64,000 nucleotides of DNA, taken from Mactromeris polynyma. Its lineage: Eukaryota; Mollusca; Bivalvia; Venerida; Mactridae. The position numbers and the translations under genes are program-made. Positions 1 through 13,600 of this stretch are shown one piece after another. Position 1 is the stretch's first letter, and the number at the start of each line of letters is the position of its first letter. The notes beneath the pieces were generated by a model. That model searched no databases. It worked only from the letters and a program-made list of their open reading frames with translations, and was not told the DNA's origin. The DNA lies in the NCBI GenBank assembly GCA_032209605.1, contig JASFXZ010000016.1:4340001-4404000 (forward strand). The letters are read 5' to 3'.

Positions 1-890
1 CAATCCTGTGTTTATGATCCGTATTTTATATCATTCATATGTTACCGATCCTTATGTATTAACGATCCATATTTTATATCATTCATATGTTACCGATCCT
101 TATGTATTAACGATCCGTATTTTATATCATTCATATGTTTACAATCCTCTGTTTACGATCCGTATTTTATATCATTCATATGTTACCGATCCTTATGTAT
201 TAACGATCCGTATTTTATATCATTCATATGTTTACAATCCTCTGTTTACGATCCGTATTTTATATCATTCATATGTTTACAATCCTCTGTTTACAATCCG
301 TATTTTATATCATTCATATGTTTACAATCCTCTGTTTACGATCCGTATTTTATATCATTCATATGTTACCGATCCTTATGTATTAACGATCCGTATTTTA
401 TATCATTCATATGTTTACAATCCTCTGTTTACGATCCGTATTTTATATCATTCATATGTTACCGATCCTTATGTATTAACGATCCGTATTTTATATCATT
501 CATATGTTTACAATCCTCTGTTTACGATCCGTATTTTATATCATTCATATGTTTACAATCCTCTGTTTACGATCCGTATTTTATATCATTCATATGTTTA
601 CAATCCTCTGTTTACGATCCGTATTTTATATCATTCATATGTTACCGATCCTTATGTATTAACGATCCGTATTTTATATCATTCATATGTTTACAATCCT
701 CTGTTTACGATCCGTATTTTATATCATTCATATGTTTACAATCCTCTGTTTACGATCCGTATTTTATATCATTCATATGTTTACAATCCTCTGTTTACGA
801 TCCGTATTTTATATCATTCATATGTTTACGATCCTCTGTTTACGATCCGTATTTTATATCATTCATATGTTTACAATCCTCTAGTACTTA
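1..890. repeat. minisatellite, interleaved 45-bp and 48-bp units
   Basis: About nineteen units enter from the left edge. Each shares the core ATTTTATATCATTCATATGT. The 45-bp type continues TTACAATCCTCTGTTTACGA; the 48-bp type continues TACCGATCCTTATGTATTAA. Both lengths are multiples of three and lack stops in one frame, which produces a long but meaningless open frame. It lies upstream of, or in the intron before, the first visible factor B exon. Confidence 0.5.
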
Positions 891-1438
891 CATCCGATGA
901 CGTAGATTTATAATATCGAAAATGTCAATGTCATATGCAAATTTTCATGATCGAACTATATTAACAATTTTCCATGCGATGTTTCATTGTTATGAAGGAA
1001 CGATATCGACCTATTTGATTTCCTTGATTCGCGGTAAATATTACGTCAACGTATATGCCCGCTAGACTCTGTTGTCTGATTCGGAACTCCATCACCAAAA
1101 ATGCCTACAAAGCTGTTGCTGAGATTGAGGAATATTTCTTGGGGGGAAAAGGAGGATAATTTTTGATAGCAATCAATTTGGATTAATATTGTAAAACAAA
1201 TATTCAATTATATATATTACTAATCTTCTTGAGGCTATAAAGTTTGACTACCCCATTAATTCGTGAAGTGTTTGCAATTGTAATTAACGAAGTGGCGCAT
1301 GCTTTCGAAGAAGTCAATTGATATTCACAAAAATAACAAAATGTCTGCTTATCAAGGTCATCCACGATTTCATCGAAAAATAATTTCTTAAAGCAGTTTT
1401 TATTTTCATGTTCATTAATATACTTCATGTTCTATCAG
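891..1438. other. non-coding, nothing recognised
   Basis: AT-rich sequence between the 45/48-bp array and the first visible factor B exon, presumably intron. No exon with a CCP first-cysteine signature was found on the plus strand. Confidence 0.5.
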
Positions 1439-1613
1439 GCATGGGTTGGAAACAATTATCGAACGTATCAGTGTGATGCAGGATATGTGAGTAATATTCC
1501 TGATCTTACCAAAATCATGTTTAAGTGTGGAGGCGACTTAAAGTGGAAAGCGATCGGAGTCAAGATGGCATCGAACAATGAGACTCTTTACTCGGACAAT
1601 ATCACCTGTCATC
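1439..1613 (+). CDS. CFB: factor B-like exon: 3' part of a CCP module
   Basis: Acceptor TTCTATCAG precedes 1439 and donor GTAAGT follows 1613. The translation begins AWVGNNYRTYQCDAGYV, which matches the second half of a sushi module: second cysteine plus GY, third cysteine in FKC, a Trp, and the fourth cysteine in ITC. The exon starts in phase 0 and ends in phase 1. The first cysteine must lie in an earlier exon; I found no convincing candidate between 891 and 1438, so it is probably left of the window. Confidence 0.5.
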
Positions 1614-4600
1614 GTAAGTTACAAGTATATACCACCGACTATTCAATACTTTAAAACTGTCCATGCCATTTGACCACGGAAAACTTAAATGATAATAAAA
1701 TTCATGTAGTCCCCTACATGTACAACCAAAATAAAATATGCATGTGACTGTGTAAAACTGCGATTAAGTGACTAAATTTGATACAAACGAATAATGACAA
1801 AGTAGTTATTTTAATAACACCAATACTGTTTTAAAAAATCAATTCATCAGATTTAAGATAACGATTCTCCACGCTGAACAATGTCATCCGAACATCTATC
1901 ATATCTTAAATATGTTATAAGTAAGTTGCTGAAGAAGAAGTTAAATTAATACTATTTTATATTTCAAGATTCATCAGAGAAAATTGTGTGCGGTGAGCTT
2001 CCGTCAAGGTCACACGTTAAATCTGACGTGGTACAATATCAACTTGAAATACGAAGCAATAGAATCACAATAAGGAGACCTCTATATTTTAGCGGAGACA
2101 AGATCAAGTACAGCTGTGCTGATGGGTAATCAATATTCTCAGATTTTCAGGCGACAGTTTTGTGAATGGAACTTATTATTAGAATCTACTTTTTAAGGGC
2201 TGTTGTAAATTGGTAAGCAAAGGCCGAATGTTGTTTGTTTATGTATGATGTAGGTATGATGATGTAGGTATGATGATGTATGTATGATGATGTAGGTATG
2301 GAGATGTAGGTATGATGATGTAGGTATGATGATGTATGTATGATGATGTAGGTATGGAGATGTAGGTATGATGATGTAGGTATGATGATGTATGTATGAT
2401 GATGTAGGTATGATGATGTATGTATGATGATGTAGGTATGATGATGTAGGTATGATGATGTAGGTATGATGATGTAGGTATGATGATGTATGTATGATGA
2501 TGTATGTATGATGATGTAGGTATGGAGATGTAGGTATGATGATGTTGGTATGATGATGTATGTATGATGATGTCGGTATGATGATGTATGCATGATGATG
2601 TAGGTATGGTGATGTAGGTATGATGATGTAGGTATGGAGATGTAGGTATGATGATGTATGTATGATGATGTAGGTATGATGATGTCGGTATGATGATGTA
2701 TGTATGATGATGTAGGTATGATGATGTTGGTATGATGATGTATGTATGATGATGTAGGTATGGAGATGTAGGTATGATGATGTAGGTATGATGATGTATG
2801 TATGATGATGTAGGTATGGAGATGTAGGTATGATGATGTAGGTATGATGATGTAGGTATAATGATGTATGTATGATGATGTAGGTATGATGATGTATGTA
2901 TGATGATGTAGGTATGATGATGTATGTATGATGATGTAGGTATGATGATGTAGGTATGATGATGTAGGTGTGAATGATGTAGGTATGATGATGTCGGTAT
3001 GATGATGTATGTATGATGATGTAGGTATGATGATGTATGTATGATGATGTAGGTATGATGATGTAGGTATGGAGATGTAGGTATGCTGATGTATGTATGA
3101 TGATGTTGGTATGATGATGTATGTATGATGATGTCGGTATGATGATGTATGTATGATGATGTATGTATGATGATGTATGTATGATGATGTAGGTATGGAG
3201 ATGTATGTATGATGATGTAGGTATGATGATGTAGGTATGGAGATGTAGCTATGATGATGTATGTATGATGATGTATGTATGATGATGTATGTATGATGAT
3301 GTATGTATGATGATGTAGGTATGATGATGTAGGTATGATGATGTAGGTATGATGATGTAGGTATGATGATGTAGGTATGATGATGTCGGTATGATGATGT
3401 CGGTATGATGATGTATGTATGATGATGTTGGTATGATGATGTATGTATGATGATGTCGGTATGATGATGTATGTATGATGATGTATGTATGATGATGTAT
3501 GTATGATGATGTAGGTATGGAGATGTATGTATGATGATGTAGGTATGATGATGTAGGTATGTAGATGTAGGTATGATGATGTATGTATGATGATGTATGT
3601 ATGATGATGTATGTATGATGATGTATGTATGATGATGTAGGTATGGAGATGTAGGTGATGATGTAGGTATGGAGATGTAGGTATGATGATGTATGTATGA
3701 TGATGTAGGTATGGTGATGTAGGCATGATGATGTAGGTATGATGATGTATGTATGATGATGTAGGTATGGAGATGTAGGTATGATGATGTAGGTATGATG
3801 ATGTAGGTATAACGATGTATGTATGATGATGTAGGTATGATGATGTATGTATGATGATGTAGGTATGATGATGTATGTATGATGATGTAGGTATGATGAT
3901 GTAGGTATGATGATGTAGGTATGATGATGTAGGTATGATGATATCGGTATGATGATGTATGTATGATGATGTAGGTATGATGATGTATGTATGATGATGT
4001 AGGTATGATGATGTAGGTATGGAGATGTAGGTATGATGATGTATGTATGCTGATGTTGGTATGATGATGTATGTATGATGATGTCGGTATGATGATGTAT
4101 GTATGATGATGTATGTATGATGATGTATGTATGATGATGTAGGTATGGAGATGTATGTATGATGATGTAGGTAAGATGATGTAGGTATGGAGATGTAGGT
4201 ATGATGATGTAGGTATGATGATGTATGTATGATGATGTATGTATGATGATGTATGTATGATGATGTATGTATGATGATGTAGGTATGATGATGTAGGTAT
4301 GATGATGTAGGTATGATGATGTAGGTATGATGATGTCGGTATGATGATGTTGGTATGATGATGTATGTATGATGATGTTGGTATGATGATGTATGTATGA
4401 TGATGTCGGTATGATGATGTATGTATGATGATGTATGTATGATGATGTATGTATGATGATGTAGGTATGGAGATGTATGTATGATGATGTAGGTATGATG
4501 ATGTAGGTATGGAGATGTAGGTATGATGATGTATGTATGATGATGTAGGTATGATGATGTATGTATGATGATGTCTGTATGATGATGTATGTATGATGAT

Positions 4601-7600
4601 GTAGGTATGATGATGTAGGTATGATGATGTTGGTATGGAGATGTAGGTATGGTGATGTATGTATGGAGATGTAGGTATGATGATGTATGTATGCTGATGT
4701 TGGTATGATGATGTATGTATGATGATGTCGGTATGATGATGTATGTATGATGATGTATGTATGATGATGTATGTATGATGATGTAGGTATGGAGATGTAT
4801 GTATGATGATGTAGGTAAGATGATGTAGGTATGGAGATGTAGGTATGATGATGTAGGTATGATGATGTATGTATGATGATGTATGTATGATGATGTATGT
4901 ATGATGATGTATGTATGATGATGTAGGTATGATGATGTAGGTATGATGATGTAGGTATGATGATGTAGGTATGATGATGTCGGTATGATGATGTTGGTAT
5001 GATGATGTATGTATGATGATGTTGGTATGATGATGTATGTATGATGATGTCGGTATGATGATGTATGTATGATGATGTATGTATGATGATGTATGTATGA
5101 TGATGTAGGTATGGAGATGTATGTATGATGATGTAGGTATGATGATGTAGGTATGGAGATGTAGGTATGATGATGTATGTATGATGATGTAGGTATGATG
5201 ATGTATGTATGATGATGTCGGTATGATGATGTATGTATGATGATGTAGGTATGATGATGTAGGTATGATGATGTTGGTATGGAGATGTAGGTATGGTGAT
5301 GTATGTATGGTGATGTAGGTATGATGATGTTGGTATGATGATGTATGTATGATGATGTATGTATGATGATGTAGGCGTAATGATGCCGGTATGATGATGT
5401 AGGTATGATGATGTATGTATGATGATGTTGGTATGATGATGTATGTATGATGATGTATGTATGATGATGTAGGTATGGAGATGTAGGTATGGTGATGTTG
5501 GTATGATGATGTATGTATGATGATGTATGTATGATGATGTATGTATGATGATGTTGGTATGGAGATGTAGGTATGATGATGTTGGTATGATGATGTAGGT
5601 ATGATGATGTCGGTATGATGATGTAGGTATGGAGATGTAGGTATTATGATGTTGGTATGATGATGTAGGTATGATGATGTCGGTATGATGATGTAGGTAT
5701 TTTGATGTATGTATGATGATGTCGGTATGATGGTGTAGGTATGATGATGTCGGTGTGATGATGTCGGTATGATGATGTATGTATGATGATGTAGGTATGA
5801 TGATGTCGGCATGATGATGTCGGTATGATGACATAGGCATGATGATGTCGGCATGATGATGTCGGCATGATGATGTCGGTGTGATGATGTCGGTATGATG
5901 ATGTTGGCATGATGATGTCGGTATGATGATATCGGCATGATGTCGGTATGATGTCGGCATGATGATGTTGGTGTGATGATGTCGGTATGATGATGTTGGC
6001 ATGATGATGTCGGTATGATGATATCGGCATGATGTCGGTATGATGTCGGCATGATGATGTTGGTGGCAGTAATGAAGATAAAAACGCAGACAAACATAGA
6101 GTTAAAATTAACTGTACAGATAGATTTTTGATGTAACGTATAAGTCTAAGTCTGCATATATTTTAGGTATGAAGATGTGGTTACGTATGACTATTCCGAC
6201 TATGGTTATGATAATACTACTGAGAATGCTACAGTGTCAGAGATCACTTGTGATAAGTCAGGGCTATGGAATGGACTGCCAGTCGATCAACTGTCTGTCA
6301 TGGAATGCACAGGTTATGTCGCTTAACATATTTATTTGTATTTGTTTTACCCTAACAAATGACATAATTCCATGATGTGATAAGACTGGAATAGATGAAC
6401 ATTGACAGTTGCTAACATACACCAATTATACAGTGTAATCAGATATAATATATTGGTGAAGTTTGCTGTGGATGTACTTTTACTGATTTGACTTGTATGA
6501 AGAATTGTGGTCATAATCACCAATTCATTGTAATCTTGTGTTGTCTTCAATGTTACATGATTAAAAATGTATCTGGCTCATCTGAACCTAAAATGGTTTA
6601 ATTGGCTTTATCCAGTATTGTTGTTACATAGTCTGAAACAACATTAATAAAAAAGAATTGCCATGTATAACCATTTCAAATAATCTTGTTTACTCATATT
6701 ACTAACAGACAAAACTATTAGCAAGCACCCGCTTGTTAAAAAAACTAGAAGTTCTTTTAAATTTATGATAATACAAACGTCAGATGTTAATGCATATTTA
6801 TTCAATTTTTTACTAGATAAACTATATTTTTCATGTTTGTTAATGTAAACAAATGAACAAACAAAGAGCATAATATATCTTTATTAACATTGTTTTGTTT
6901 ATTTATACAGTAATTCAGTGTGATGCAAGGGAATATATGAACATCAGTAATGGTAATGTCACCAATTACAAGGACACATTTGGATACCTTGATGCTATGC
7001 AACTGTCGTGTGATGAAGGCTTTCGTTCCAAGGGAGAAATTAATTCTTTATTATGTTTGTTTTCTGACAGCTTCTCTTTCTCCGAGTTTGGATGTCAACG
7101 TGAGTGCTACATTCTGTTAATTGTATGGTAGATGAATCATTATATCTATACATACTTCATGTATTTGACAGAGTTATATATTCGAATTGTGCATCTTGAG
7201 TTATATCATACATTGTGTTTACAAAACTCAACGTGATAAGAGGTCACTAGATAAAATTCATCATTCATTTTAGCAGCCTACCACTGCCTTCTACCTATCT
7301 ATCTCACATGAGCACAAAGTTCTCATGGTAAGCTTTTCCCATTACACTTCGTCTGACAGTTAACAAGTAATTTAAAAAAACAATCCACTGAAACAATGTG
7401 GTAGAACTTGATAAAAAATTGCCAGGATGTTCTTTGGATGGTCCCTCTTCCACATGTGTTCCAACGATTGACTGTGTGTAATGTTTGTCCGCCAGGGACG
7501 ACACTGGTTGTCTTTTTTTGTGTTTAAAGCGGAAAATTTGAACACCTGCTTGTCAGAAACTACTAGTCGAACTTCCAGATCATTTCGCAAAAATGATCCT

Positions 7601-10600
7601 TTGGTGAGGCTCCGTGAAGTTAGTTTAAATGATTCCGATCATTAGAAACATACCCGACAGGGACGGGAATGGATTTCGCTGCATGAATATAGTGGAAGCA
7701 TTAAACCATTCGGCAACGGAACAGCTAACAAGCTATTTATTTTACGAATAAGATAAATCACCATACCATCAATTTATACGTAATAACTGAGTGATACATG
7801 AAGGGGTAATATTGCACTGGGTCTGAAGATCGATACATGAAGGGGTAATATTGCACTGGATCTGAAGATCGATACATGAAGGGGTAATATTGCACTGGGT
7901 CTGAAGATCGATACATGAATGGGTAATATTGCACTGGGTCCGAAGATCGATACATGAATGGGTAATATTGCACTGGGTCTGAAGATCGATACATGAAGGG
8001 GTAATATTACACTGGGTCCGAAGATCGAAAAAGAAAACAAAAAGGACTTGGTGACCGTGAAACAACAACACGGAACAGTTGTGGGAACTTTTTCTGGACC
8101 AAACATTCATCCAATTATTTTCGACAGACTATGCATTCGATTACAAACAATTTAAGTACATGATTAAAACTTTGAAAAGTTCTGACTTACGATTGACGCG
8201 TTATTTTCTACACACTGAAATTCCGCGAATTGCTATAAGGAATGTCACCGTAAAATAAACAGTACGTGGATTTCACACCTTTACTGTTGAAACGAGTTAT
8301 AATAACGAATACTTCATGTATGTTTTCAGCAATTACTTGCATACCTCCAGTGAATCCTGTGAATGGATGGGTAGACATTGACGGAAACAGAGTCGGAGAC
8401 AAGGCAAACTTTCATTGTAATTTAGGCACCAGCCTTATAGGACAAAATGAGTGGACCTGTCAGTCAGATGGTTTCTGGGATTCGGATTGTGTTATATGCG
8501 ATGATGAAAGTAATGTATTTTTACGGCGCAGCCGTACTAACATGGTTTTGCTATTTGCATATTCAGTGTTTTGTAAACCAATCAAATCTTACGTTAACCA
8601 CCAAGGCAATTTCGTGTAATTTCTCTTCAATTTAAAAATATGTGTAGCCTTGAAGCAGATTGGTTAACATTTTGTATAGTGTATTTTAAGATTTATCCAG
8701 TAAGTAGTGCTGTTATTCATCACCACAGGGAATTGTCCAGTGTTTGAATTAAGAAGACTTTCTTGGTTTTATGTACCATTCGCGAACATTTATATTGTTT
8801 TAATCAGATAAATCGCTATGTAACAAGTTTATTAACATGAATGTGTGAGTTCACGACTTATGAAATAAGTAATGTTAAACTATATTAAAACAGACTATAC
8901 TGTGTCTATGACTAATCACACTACGGAGTTATTTCTTATGTAGCCTGGGGTCCTGGCTCACTGATTGCTTACGCTATTTCTTATGCAGTCTCATTCGGAA
9001 CAACTCGGCATTATTGGCTCTGCCGAATACCGTAGCCTGGAATCCTGGCCAAACCTCCTATTGCTCCGCGTCGGTAAGGCCAGGCGTAATACGAGAATCC
9101 ACATGACTATGTTTCAGCGCTGATCAGGACTGAAGTTTATCACGTGATCAATATACCGGATAAAGAAAATGCGCGCGCATAATGTAATCTTGTCCAATCA
9201 GATAATCGAAGTGATTGTATTCTGCCTGGCTATACTGACAGCATTAGCAATCAGTGAGCCAGGACCCCAGGCTACCGAATACCGCCGAGTAGTTATGATT
9301 GATGCAGTCTCTTACGCAGTGATCTCCCCTTACAGGTCTCGGAGTTTCTGTAGTATAGCGTAATTGAATGTCATTTATTTGTTTATGTTATACAACAAAT
9401 CTTAACCTTCAAATTGCAACAAATTTGCAAATTTCAAGCTGCGCCGACAATCTTTTTTAAAGATATTTCTTGTTTCAATTGTTTTCCATCAATAATGTTA
9501 ACGGTGTTTTCAGTCACACAGAGACAGTGCCATGTTTCCAAAATTGACACCACACCATAGACACTGCCATGTTACCCACTTTGACACCACACCATAGACA
9601 CTGCCATGTTATCCACTTTGACACCACACCATAGACACTGCCATGTTATCCACTTTGACACCACACCATAGACACTGTCATGTTATCCACTTTGACACCA
9701 CACCATAGACACTGCCATGTTATCCACTTTGACACCACACCATAGACCCTGTCATGTTATCCACTTTGACACCACACCATAGACACTGTCATGTTACCCA
9801 CTTTGACACCACACCATAGACCCTGTCATGTTATCCACTTTGACACCACACCATAGACCCTGTCATGTTATCCACATTGACACCACACCATAGACCCTGT
9901 CATGTTACCCACTTTGACACCATACCATAGACCCTGTCATGTTATCCACTTTGACACCACACCATAGACACTGTCATGTTACCCACTTTGACACCACACC
10001 ATAGACACTGCCATGTTACCCACTTTGACACCACACCATAGACACTGCCATGTTATCCACTTTGACACCGCACCATATACACTGTCATGTTACCCACTTT
10101 GACACCACACCATAGACACTGCCATGTTATTCTCTTTGACACCACACCATATACACTGTCATGTTACCCACTTTGACACCACACCATAGACTCTGCCATG
10201 TTATCCACTTTGACACCACACCATAGACACTGCCATGCTATCCACTTTGACACCACATCATAGACACTGCCATGTAACCGTTCCTAGTCACATAAACATG
10301 ACATTTGCATGGTATCGTACCTAGTCACATAGACGTGACACTGCCATGTAAGCATACCTAGTCACATAGACGTGACACTGCCATGTTACCGTACCTAGTC
10401 ACATAGACGTGACACTGCCATGTTACCATACCTAGTCACATAGACGTGATACTGCCATGTTACCATACCTAGTGACATAGACGTGATACTGCCATGTTGC
10501 CATACCTAGTCTCATAGACGTGATACTGCCATGTTAGCGTACCTAGTCACATAGACGTGATACTGCCATGTTACCGTACCTAGTCACATAGACGTGATAC

Positions 10601-13600
10601 TGCCATGTTAGCGTACCTAGTCACATAGACATGACACTGCCATGTTACCGTGCCTAGTCACATAGACATGATACTGCCCTGTTACCGTACCTAGTCACAT
10701 AGACATGACATTTGCATGTTATCGTACCTAGTCACATAGACATGACATTTCCATGGTATCGTACTTAGTCACATAGACGTGACTATGCCATGTTACTGTA
10801 CCTAGTCACATATACGTTACTATGCCATGTTATCGTACCTAGTCACATTGACGTGATACTGCCATTTTACCGTACCTAGTCACATAGACGTGATACTGCC
10901 ATTTTACCGTACCTAGTCACATAGACGTGATACTGCCATGTTACCATACCTAGTCACATAAACGTGATACTGCCATGTTACCGTACCTAGTCACATAGAC
11001 GTGATACTGCCATGTTACCGTACCTAGTCACATAGACGTGATACTGCCATTTTACCGTACCTAGTCACATAGACGTGACACTGCCATGTTACCATACCTA
11101 GTCACATAGACGTAACACTGCCATGTTACCGTACCTAGTCACATAGACGTAAAACCGCCGTGATACCATATCTAGTCACATAACCGTAATAGTGAACCGA
11201 TCAGTCCAAATATTACCGTTATGAAACTCACCATAGCAGCTACTAATACTATTCCTTGTGTGCTGTTTGTTTCAAATGTTCTAAAGATATTTATAACTGG
11301 AAATAAAATGAATTGAAAGGAAGATACTTATATGACAATAACTTTATGATGTTGAACCACTGAGAGACAGCAGGTACATTTTAGTCACTTGTTACCTTAT
11401 ACTTGTTCGTAGAAAATCTGGTTCTCAATGATCAGTTTGATGAAGAAAACGAACATTCATGCCTCGTGTTCATTGTTTGTTGTCTAATATTGCGCGAATG
11501 AAGGACGCCCAAGTATGTATAGCGAGGGTTCAGTGCAAGACTATACTAACTCCTATATAAATACATAGGAGTTAGTATAGTCTTGCGCTGAACCCTCGAA
11601 TTATGGTAGTTGATTGTCTTTGACATTATATCACAGCTGATCTATGATTTATGTTGCTCTGAACATTTTATTTTTAGAATCCTACTGTTCTCCACCGTGT
11701 ATTCCTTTGGGCGCAGAGATGACATTTTATGTATCTTCAACCGCGGAATTCATTTGCAGTGGAGGTCAAGATTCGGTAAAGTCTACAATAAGAACATGTA
11801 TGAGCAACAGAACATGGAGTGGACAACCAATTGATTGTACAGGTAAGAATTTCACCAATCAGAGACTCATTGTACCCAAGGTGGCACTGTGTACTCCACG
11901 CGACTGTGAATCCAAGTGCATAAGCATGTAGCAACGTCCACACTGGATTCTGTCAGTACTGGTGTTTGGTGCCTCAATTAGCGGAGTACAATGATGTTTT
12001 TACCCGATTTATCTGTATGGTATATAATAGAAATAGATGTTTGGCGTCACACAAGACTCTGACACCACTCTGACATTGTGCGACGGTTATCCAAAAAGCG
12101 CCATGCATTCATGCTTACTGAAAATGTGTACAAACCATCAAAATACAGGCTTCAATGTCAAATGGTCTTCAAAACGAGGTTTGCGATGAAGACCATCATC
12201 AGTCACATGTGACTTTCACATGCATGACTAATTTAGCCAAAATGTATCCATAATGACCGATTGTTGCGATTGATTTCCAAAATCACAGATGTAGTACTAA
12301 AACACAATACGAATTATTGTAGATACTTGAGAGCACTTGATACGTAGCTGCATCTTTGATTATCTCTCATACTCGTCTTACAACCTGTTCTGTGGCTATT
12401 CCTGCATGTCTTGTTAATACATGTCTATTGTAGGAGAGTCCCGCTATGATCCGTTTGTTGGCAGCGCTATTTTATCGGCAATGGAGAGAATCTCTAGCAA
12501 AACCAATACGACCAACGTTCCAAATCTCCAAGGTAGAATGATAAATGTGGGAGATGCTTTGGGTGTTGACGTGTATTTCCTCATTGATGTGTCCAGAAGT
12601 ATTGACGAAGCAAAACTGAAATCGAGAGAACAATTTATGAATGCATTATTGCCAAAGGTAATGTTATATTATACATGATATCTTCGAGCGATTGTATCTT
12701 TCAGATATAGAATATGTCGGTCAATCTACCCTCTGTTTCTTGGTTATTAAACACAATTTGATTAAAATCAATTGTCGTTTGCATTACCTCTACGCTCACA
12801 CATCCAGCATGCTAGACATACGTGGAAGTGGTATGCACGGTCTGTTGGAATGTGAACGATGCACGGTCTGTCGGGATGTAAATGATGCACGGTCTGTTAG
12901 AATGTGAATGATGCACGGTATGTCAAAATGTGAATGATGCACGGGCTGTCAAAATGTGAATGATGCACGGGCTGTCAAAATGTGAATGATGCACGGGCTG
13001 TCAAAATGTGAATGATGCACGGGCTGTCAAAATGTGAATGATGCAGGGTCTGTCAAAATATGAATGATGCACGGGCTGTCAAAATGTGAATGATGCAGGG
13101 TCTGTCAAAATGTGAATGATGCAGGGTCTGTCAAAATGTGAATGATGCACGGGCTGTCAAAATGTGAATGATGCACGGGCTGTCAAAATGTGAATGATGC
13201 ACGGGCTGTCAAAATGTGAATGATGCAGGGTCTGTCAAAATGTGAATGATGCAGGGTCTGTCAAAATGTGAATGATGCACGGGCTGTCAAAATGTGAATG
13301 ATGCACAGGCTGTCAAAATGTGAATGATGCAGGGTCTGTCAAAATGTGAATGATGCACGGGCTGTCAAAATGTGAATGATGCACGGGCTGTCAAAATGTG
13401 AATGATGCAGGGCCTGTCGGAATGTAAATGTGAATGGTGCACGGTCTGTCAGAATGTGAATGATGCACGGTCTGTTTGAATGTGAATGATGCACGGTCTG
13501 TCAGAATGTGAATGATGCAGGGTCTGTCGGAATGTAAATGTGAATGGTGCACGGTCTGTCGGATTGTGAATGATGCACGGTCTGTTTGAATGTGAATGAT

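Noticed and set aside
8..913. 301-codon plus-strand open frame
   Set aside because: Repeat artefact of 45/48-bp units, both multiples of three without stops.
2186..6097. Very long minus-strand open frames (1303, 917, 495 codons)
   Set aside because: They are translations of a 14-bp tandem repeat that lacks stops; no coding signature, and the region lies in an intron of a supported gene.
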